From contig JAKIMF020000004.1 in assembly GCA_022605425.2 (NCBI GenBank), positions 1,051,501 through 1,115,500 of the forward strand: a DNA stretch of 64,000 bases, given 5' to 3'. The translations under genes were made by a program, and so were the position numbers. This document shows, in pieces, positions 57,935 to 64,000 of this stretch. Origin of the DNA: Hamiltosporidium tvaerminnensis. Lineage: Eukaryota > Microsporidia > Dubosqiidae. Within the stretch, counting starts at the first letter, position 1, and each line of letters begins with the position of its first letter. The notes beneath the pieces were generated by a model that saw only the letters and a program-made list of their open reading frames with translations, was not told the origin of the DNA and did not search any database.

Positions 57935-58999
57935 TATAAAACAAGAAAAACTTAAGTATAAATTTAAGCAAGTATATTTAAACCATACATTCTTCGATAT
58001 TTGAATGAATCAGATATTTTTTAAATTTATAGACATATTTTTAAACATTTGTATTTCAATACTGAGTAAAATATGTTGAAACTCTTTTTAAATATTTAAA
58101 TATCAAATTTTTAAATTCTTTTACTACTAAATTTAATTCTAAAATATTTTCAAATCTTTAAATAAACATTGATTATCTTAAATAATAGATATTATTTTTT
58201 ACAGAACTACTTTTATTAAATATTTTGTTCAAAATTTTTCTCTCATTTGGCCATTTTTTTACGGCTCAAATTTTTTACTTGGTTTTTTAAATTCTACAAA
58301 AATGTTGTCTGTTTTAAATTGTAAGATATTTTTTTATTAAAGAACAATTACTTATAGTTCTTATGAATTTGATTGAATTAAAACGGCCAAAAAAAGTAAA
58401 AAAATATTAATTAAATTAAATATTTTTTTGATATTTAGAGTTGCAGAAAACAAATCCTTTAATCTTGCATTTTTTTAATGACAGTAATATGTAATGATGG
58501 TAAATATCTTCAAACAATGAGAGAAAACTTTAAGAAATATTTTATTAAAAACGTAACTTAACTTGTTATAGAGAAATTCTGAACCGAGGAAAAAAAATAT
58601 TTGAAAAAATTAATCCGCATATTTTTTTTAAAGTTTATTTTCTGAAGATCGAATGTTTTTCATCGGTTTAAAAATGCATGGATTGATATGTAAACTCAAA
58701 AATTAGAATTAAATAGTGCTTAAATTTAGTAAATTTTGTATTTTTCAATCTAATTTTGATAACATATGTTGGAATTTTTAAACATAGAAAGGAAATCAAT
58801 AGGATATATTCTAATATTTGTTTCAAAAACCATATATGAGAGATAATTTGGATATTTAGATACCTGGGATCTCATTCTATACAATACTTTTATTTTTGTA
58901 TTAAAAAAGCATTCAAAAAGTTACTATTTAAAAAATAACTTTAAAATTTTGATGACAAAAAAATTTATTATTTTTTTTTAAATTTTATACCCGATTTAA
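57935..58999. other. Intergenic region between CLF1-like and CHM7-like genes
   Basis: About 1.07 kb, strongly A/T-rich. No RNA gene or repeat is recognised. TACCCGATTTAA directly precedes the next ATG. Confidence 0.5.
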
Positions 59000-60130
59000 A
59001 TGGAAGAATTTTTAGAGAATTATTTTAAAGATGAATCGATAGAAAAAATAAAATATTTATATTCAGCAAGAATAGATAACAAAACTAAGATTTCAAAGTG
59101 GTATCTTTTAATATTAGAAAGTGCACGTAAAAGAATTTTGAATCCTAGAAATATATTTGTGCTCCCTAGCAACTTATCTGAAAAATTTATATTTAAAAAT
59201 GAAGTACCCATTTGCGTAAACAAGGTATTAGATTATTTTATTGAAGAAGATAATATAATACATGAAAAAAATGGATATTTCAGACAAATTTGTCGTTTGT
59301 TTACAAAAGATAGTGTATTTAATAATAAAGATTCTGATTTTTTTGTTGATGAAGATCAACATACGAAAAAGAATTTGGAAGGAAATAAAAATGATATTTG
59401 TAAAATATTTCAAAGATCGATGAGCATTCAAAATATAAAAGAAAATAGAATTTATATTCTTAAAGATCTTGTTTTTGAATGGTTTGAAATCATAAAAAAA
59501 ACTGTTGATTCGGTTATAGAAGAGAATTATTTTATTTCAAGATATAATCATGTTTTAAACAAACAAGAATTATATTTGCTTCTAGAAATATTACAGAGAT
59601 ATAAAAAGATTGGTATTTGTAAGGAAAAGGAATTATGCTTGATTCTTTTTGATAAGGAAACTGACACAAAGCGTAAAAATATAGCGATTCTTAAATCAAG
59701 AATTTTTAAACTTAAAAATTTTATTGACTCAAACAAATTACAAATCGAGAAACAAAATTTTAAGTCCAATTTAATGAATGAGTTTGTTAAAGATAGAAAT
59801 AATGTTCTATTGCAAAAAATATTGCAAGCTGATCAATTTAAAGATTCTGTAATTGAAAAAATTACAAATTTAGAACAATTAAGCATTTTTAAAAAATTTT
59901 CACAAGATTTTCCAAATATTAAGAATCTTTATTTAAACTATGGAGATGGAAATACACATTTTATTGATGAAAGTCTGTTCAACATCGATAGTATTCTTTC
60001 TATGTCTAATGATCAAGAGAATATAAAAAATAAACCAACTATGCATTATAAATCTTCTATAGACTTAAATGAAAGTAAAGATTTGAAAAGAACAGATTTT
60101 GAACAAAAAGAAAAACACTTTAATAGTTAA
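59000..60130 (+). CDS. CHMP7/Chm7-like ESCRT-III protein
   Basis: A 376-residue protein. CHMP7/Chm7 is the ESCRT-II/ESCRT-III hybrid that recruits ESCRT-III to the inner nuclear membrane for nuclear envelope surveillance. Residues 7-95 match the winged-helix start of CHMP7 proteins in pattern: KDESIEKIKYLYSA, then a W-containing segment KISKWYLLILESARKR, then FKNEVPICVNKVLDYFIEED and a following I-H-E-K stretch. Residues about 155-215 correspond to the second winged helix (VLNKQELYLLLEILQRYKKI). Residues about 215-345 form a long charged helical region typical of an Snf7 core. Human CHMP7 is 453 residues, so this is a shortened version. The start has CCC 9 bases before it (ACCCGATTTAA-ATG). 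The identification rests on pattern similarity recalled from the family. Another Snf7-family member is the main alternative. Confidence 0.6.
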   Translation: MEEFLENYFKDESIEKIKYLYSARIDNKTKISKWYLLILESARKRILNPRNIFVLPSNLSEKFIFKNEVPICVNKVLDYFIEEDNIIHEKNGYFRQICRLFTKDSVFNNKDSDFFVDEDQHTKKNLEGNKNDICKIFQRSMSIQNIKENRIYILKDLVFEWFEIIKKTVDSVIEENYFISRYNHVLNKQELYLLLEILQRYKKIGICKEKELCLILFDKETDTKRKNIAILKSRIFKLKNFIDSNKLQIEKQNFKSNLMNEFVKDRNNVLLQKILQADQFKDSVIEKITNLEQLSIFKKFSQDFPNIKNLYLNYGDGNTHFIDESLFNIDSILSMSNDQENIKNKPTMHYKSSIDLNESKDLKRTDFEQKEKHFNS

Positions 60131-60659
60131 TTAATGAATCAACAAAATATTTTTAAAATAGACACAGAGTTTATATTATAACAAATAGAAATACAATACA
60201 ATGGAAGAATATATTTTTATGAAATTTCTAAATTCTACCACACGAAAAGAATTTGCAGTAAGTTTAATTTCTGACAAATCATACACCACAATAATTTTGG
60301 AAAATTTATAAAAATTCTAGTCAAAATCCTCATTAATTTATTACTGTATTATCAGAATAAAAAAGTTTAAAAGTAAAATATTAACCTTTGCTTTATAATT
60401 TGTACATCTAAAAGATTCTTCAGAGTAACCATTTATAGATATTTTTAATTTTCTGAAAATCATATGTAATTAATTCTTATATTTACTGTTTTATAATTTC
60501 TTTTCTTGTCTAAATACACTTAAATTGAAAGCTATTGGGTTTATTACTTTTGTTTTGATAGTTTAGAAAATTCCTTAAATTAAGTCTGATAGGTGAATTG
60601 TATCCTATAAGTTAAAATTTTTTTAAAACAATCTGATTATTTTAAAATTTTGATTTGAT
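60131..60659. other. Gene-free stretch
   Basis: A/T-rich DNA after the CHMP7-like gene; nothing recognised. Confidence 0.45.
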
Positions 60660-60830
60660 TTCCGGAATAGAATAACCAGATTAAAAACTTTTTGCTTGTC
60701 AATGAGTGTGTGAATAGGTGTGAAACCAATTGTTATAATTTAATGAGAAATAATCCAACTCATATATTTGAGCTAATTTCCTATAATCCTGAGGTACAAA
60801 AAATTAAAAGAAATAAATGGGAAAGTAAAG
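60660..60830 (+). repeat. Repeat D, copy 3
   Basis: Contains TCCGGAATAGAATAACCAGA, TTAAAAACTTTTTGCTTGTC, AATGAGTGTGTGAATAGGTG and AAAAGAAATAAATGGGAAAG. It aligns with copy 1 throughout. Confidence 0.65.
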
Positions 60831-61254
60831 TATGTTTTAAAAACAATGAAATTAATTGAAATTAAAGTATAATTTATCGAATTTAAAAGTACGAGATTTT
60901 GAGGAAAAAATAAGAATCTGTGAGTTTTAAATAAGTTGACCTGGAAAAATGGCTTTACATGAAAGAGAAATAGACAAATACTGTGCTATAACATTCACTG
61001 CAACAAAATTTGTTGCCTTTGACTTGTTCATACCTGATGCGGGGGTAAACAAAGATTTGAATAGATATGCAAGCAAGATTTGTGCTCTAATCTTAATAAT
61101 TTAAGGACATCTAAATGAAGACTATAAATTTTAATAAACTCATAGAATTTAAACTAAAAAATATTGGCAAAATAATTTTAAGAAATAATTATTTTCTTCT
61201 TTTTTGCTTTTTTTTGATTATATTTAGATTTACTGTTTGATAATTTATATCAGT

Positions 61255-61470
61255 CAAGGATGGATAACCATATTAAAAACTATTCGATTGGCAATTAGTG
61301 TATAAAATTGATTTGAAGATAATTCCTGCCATTGTGATAGAATGTAGACCACACTGAATCTATAGGCCAATCTCTTTAAATCCGAGTTACAATAAATTAA
61401 AAGAATATTAGAAATCGTTTATTCGTTCATTTTTGATACCGAGGAGTAAAAGAGAATAGAATAAGTAATT
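61255..61470 (+). repeat. Repeat D, copy 4 (with 3' end)
   Basis: Contains GGATAACCATATTAAAAACT, GGCAATTAGTGTATAAAATT, CTGAATCTATAGGCCAATCT and the terminus ACCGAGGAGTAAAAGAGAAT followed by AGAATAAGTAATT, as in copy 2. The DNA transposon begins about 35 bases downstream. Confidence 0.65.
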
Positions 61471-61504
61471 AAAGTCTAAATTTAAAATCATAAATAATAT
61501 ATTT

Positions 61505-63045
61505 TGCTATCAATATAATAAAATTTCGATCAATATAATAATCCTTGCAATCGATATAATAATTTTTCGATCAATATAATAATCCTTTCAAACAATTTAA
61601 TAATTTTTCGATCAATATAATAATCCTTGCAATCAATATAATAATCCTTGCAATCAATATAATAATTATTTTTAAAAAATAAAAATTTAAAAAATAGAAA
61701 TTTAAAAAATAGAAATTGAAAAAATAAAATTATAAATAGTACTTGAGATTTATTATTCATGAAACATTTGCCCTACCTCAGCCTTTTGCAAATATCCTAA
61801 CATTTTACGGTAAAAAGAACTACAATGTTCTCCCGTGATTTCATTAAATTTTTCATAAATTAATATTCTCAACTGAGGCTCAGTACGAGCACCACCTCGA
61901 ATTACTTTATTTTTCCAGACTGAGAATACATTCTCAATTGGATTAAGAAATGGAGAGTAAGGTGGAAGATATTTTATTCGATACGAAGCAATTTCCTCAT
62001 CATCATTCAATCCACGATAGTGATGAATTCTCGCATTGTCCATTACAAATATTGGAGTCAGAATTCCTTGCCTTTGACAACTTTCATTAATCTCCTTAAT
62101 AAATAATTTAAAATCCTCATCATTTACGGCCCTCTCATGAATCTTATGGTATATCATACCATATTTGTTCATTGCTGCGACTACTGAAATATTTATACTT
62201 CGAGCTGCTGTTACAGATAGGTATGCAGATTCACTTCTCATGTTACGACCTCTACTGGGGCGTGTGACTACTGCAAACCCAACTTCATCTAAAAAGACAA
62301 AGTTTTTGTCATCGTTATCAACCTCCAACTCACGAAAACTAGTTACGTAATTGGTTCTTAGCTCAATTATCGAAAGTGTATTTCTACGCTCAGGCTAATG
62401 TTACACGCTTTAGGGTGTAATGGAACTCCTTTAGTGCGCGATCAATTGTACTAGTTGACACATCACCATTAAATGTACATTTGACCCATTCTGCCAACTC
62501 ATACAGGTTTTTGCGCTCCAAATCACATAGGTTTGTGGCTCTCTTTTATTTCAAGTTAACTTTGAGCGCCTATCACACCTCTTTTCGACAATACCAGCCG
62601 GTTTTTGATATCGTCTACGATACTTTAACCGTCTGGCAATTTATTCGATACATAGAGGCAATTGCGGGCATAGAATAGCTTTCTAATTTCTTTTGAATTA
62701 TGCGTTCCCGATCATTAATAGAAACTTTTTGTTTCCTCAGAATTGGAATGGGGGTTAGTGGGAGATTTTCATCATGTGATCCCGATGTTTCCACAAGACA
62801 CTTCAAAACATTGTCATTTTCGCACTCTATACATTCCGGTATTTCCCCTACATGAAAATCATATTTGTTCTCGTTGGTATTTTTACCTAAAAAAGAATTT
62901 GACATGGAAGTTAATTTTATAATGAATGAATTATTTTTTCAATTTTTATTTTATAAATTTCTATTTTTTTAATTTTTTTTTAAATTTCTATTTTTTAAAA
63001 ATAATTATTATATTGATTGCAGATTATTATATTGATCGAAAAACC
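61505..63045 (-). mobile_element. Tc1/mariner-IS630-type DNA transposon, degenerate
   Basis: The outer parts are inverted relative to each other. The left end (about 61604-61690) reads CGATCAATATAATAATCC, CAATCAATATAATAAT and TATTTTTAAAAAATA; the right end (about 62975-63043) carries the reverse complement of the same words. The left side holds about eight ~21-bp units, (CG/CA)ATCAATATAATAAT plus CCTTG or TTTTT, starting near 61508. The right side holds only two, so the arrays are asymmetric. Between them lies a broken DD34E transposase on the minus strand. Total size is about 1.5 kb, usual for this superfamily. The exact ends and a TA target duplication cannot be fixed because the flanks are A/T-rich. 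Confidence 0.85.
61753..62905 (-). pseudogene. DD34E transposase (Tc1/mariner-IS630), frameshifted
   Basis: The N-terminal part starts at 62905 (MSNSFLGKNTNENKY) and contains a helix-turn-helix-like segment, INDRERIIQKKLESYSMPAI then ASMYRINCQTVKV. After that the frame is broken about three times: near 62620, near 62550 and near 62395. Pieces such as YRRRYQKPAGIVEKRCDRRS and STSTIDRALKEFHYTLKRVT remain readable in other frames. The C-terminal catalytic part is open from about 62390 (ERRNTLSIIELRTNYV) to 61753. The three acidic residues are visible: D in FLDEVGF, D in VFVMDNARIHH, and E in PFLNPIENVFSVWKN, with 34 residues between the second and third (DD34E). The core is well conserved, so the copy died fairly recently. 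Confidence 0.88.
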
Positions 63046-63049
63046 CTAT

Positions 63050-64000
63050 AAGTAGAAATAAACTTACAAGAATTTTTTTAAAACCTTTAAACTAAAAAAA
63101 TAGGAATTACGAATATATCAACAGAATTGTATTCAATATAAATGCATTTTTTTGTTCATAAGTTTTTTGAACCTTAAAAACTATTATTAAGATATTTTTA
63201 AACCAAATCTAAAAAGTTTAAAGTATCGAAGAATATTTAAATTTAAGCTATCAATAAAGTATAAAAAATAATTAGTGTTGATTGATCAGGCGAAGTCGAA
63301 TCAAGTAAAATCTCAATGAATAAAATATTAACAGCAACAAATGTAATAAAAAGATTGCAGACAAATACAATTATCAAAAAATTTGCAGGCTGACTAGGAA
63401 TAGCTTTTTAATCTATCTAGAGAAAAGAAAACGTAGCCACGTATGCAATGGCTACATATAAATCGTAAAATGGAAATTAAAAAATTAAAGTGCATTAGAA
63501 CCAGAAAATAAGTCAATTAGACGTAAAATATTTTAACAGTGCAATTATCTAGAATACATTAAAATATCGTTAATAATATAATTTTAATTTACTTAATAAT
63601 TTATTAATTATTAGAATTTTTAAACATTTTGTATGTTCTTTAAAATTAAGATATAAAATATATGGTGTTGATAGGAATTTGTTTAAAAAAATATTTACCT
63701 TTCAAATTAACATTTTATGATTTTTTTTATCATTTTTTAAATTATATGAAAAATAATATTTACTTAATTCAATAAATTTTAAAATTAAGTATAAAAAATA
63801 AAAAAATCTTTTTATTTATTGTTAATGAATCGGATTGCTTATTTGTTTATGAGGTAGGATATTTAAAAACAAGTTTTAAATATTTAAGAAAATGTAATTT
63901 TTTTTGTTATCAAAACATTTATATTTATTGTTTTATTATTAATCTCCTGTTTTTTTATTCCTCCATATATTTGTTTATATGTCAATAATAATCGAATAGT
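63050..64000. other. Gene-free AT-rich stretch
   Basis: No gene is seen up to the window end. Confidence 0.5.

Overview
The window looks like nuclear DNA of a large-genome, AT-rich microsporidian. It has very sparse, compact genes and short divergent homologues of conserved eukaryotic proteins: a 661-residue HAT-repeat splicing factor of the Clf1/Syf3 type and a 376-residue CHMP7-like ESCRT protein. Several genes have C-rich triplets (CCC or ACC) directly before the ATG, a start-site feature known in microsporidia. Long intergenic stretches hold degenerate transposable-element relics. A large-genome genus such as Hamiltosporidium or Edhazardia fits, but the species cannot be fixed from the sequence alone. 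I saw no convincing tRNA, rRNA or CRISPR.

Layout. 1-23 kb: four minus-strand loci for small, acidic, Ser/Asn-rich proteins with N-terminal signal peptides (called S1-S4 here), among dispersed repeats. 23-29 kb: repeats, then M1 (27488-28216), a single-pass membrane protein. 30.1-30.8 kb: a two-RRM Mei2-like gene broken by one frameshift. 31-44 kb: repeat relics, including a recognisable non-LTR retrotransposon C-terminus near 39.1-39.7 kb, and mostly featureless DNA. 44.9-45.5 kb: S5, a fifth secreted acidic protein, again on the minus strand. 50.3-51.05 kb: M2, a paralogue of M1 interrupted by one in-frame TAG. 55.9-60.1 kb: the two housekeeping genes, CLF1-like and CHM7-like. 61.5-63.05 kb: a decayed Tc1/mariner-IS630-type DNA transposon with terminal inverted repeats.

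The most notable content is a set of lineage-specific secreted or membrane protein families. S1 and S3 are paralogues and share upstream sequence. S2, S4 and S5 share a fixed-distance promoter-like block, an AGGAYAAWTT element 42-43 bases before the ATG. M1 and M2 are paralogues. Four loci (S2, S3, M2, Mei2-like) each carry one lesion, with homology or composition continuing beyond it. This points to ongoing gene decay, recoding, or homopolymer errors in the assembly.

Repeat families named here: A (~230 bp, 4 copies), B (~720 bp, 8 copies, two nearly identical), D (~200 bp, 4 copies with retrotransposon-like 3' ends), E (coding relic, 5 copies), plus one LINE relic and one DNA transposon. All homology statements come from reading the sequence and from memory of the protein families; no database search was run.
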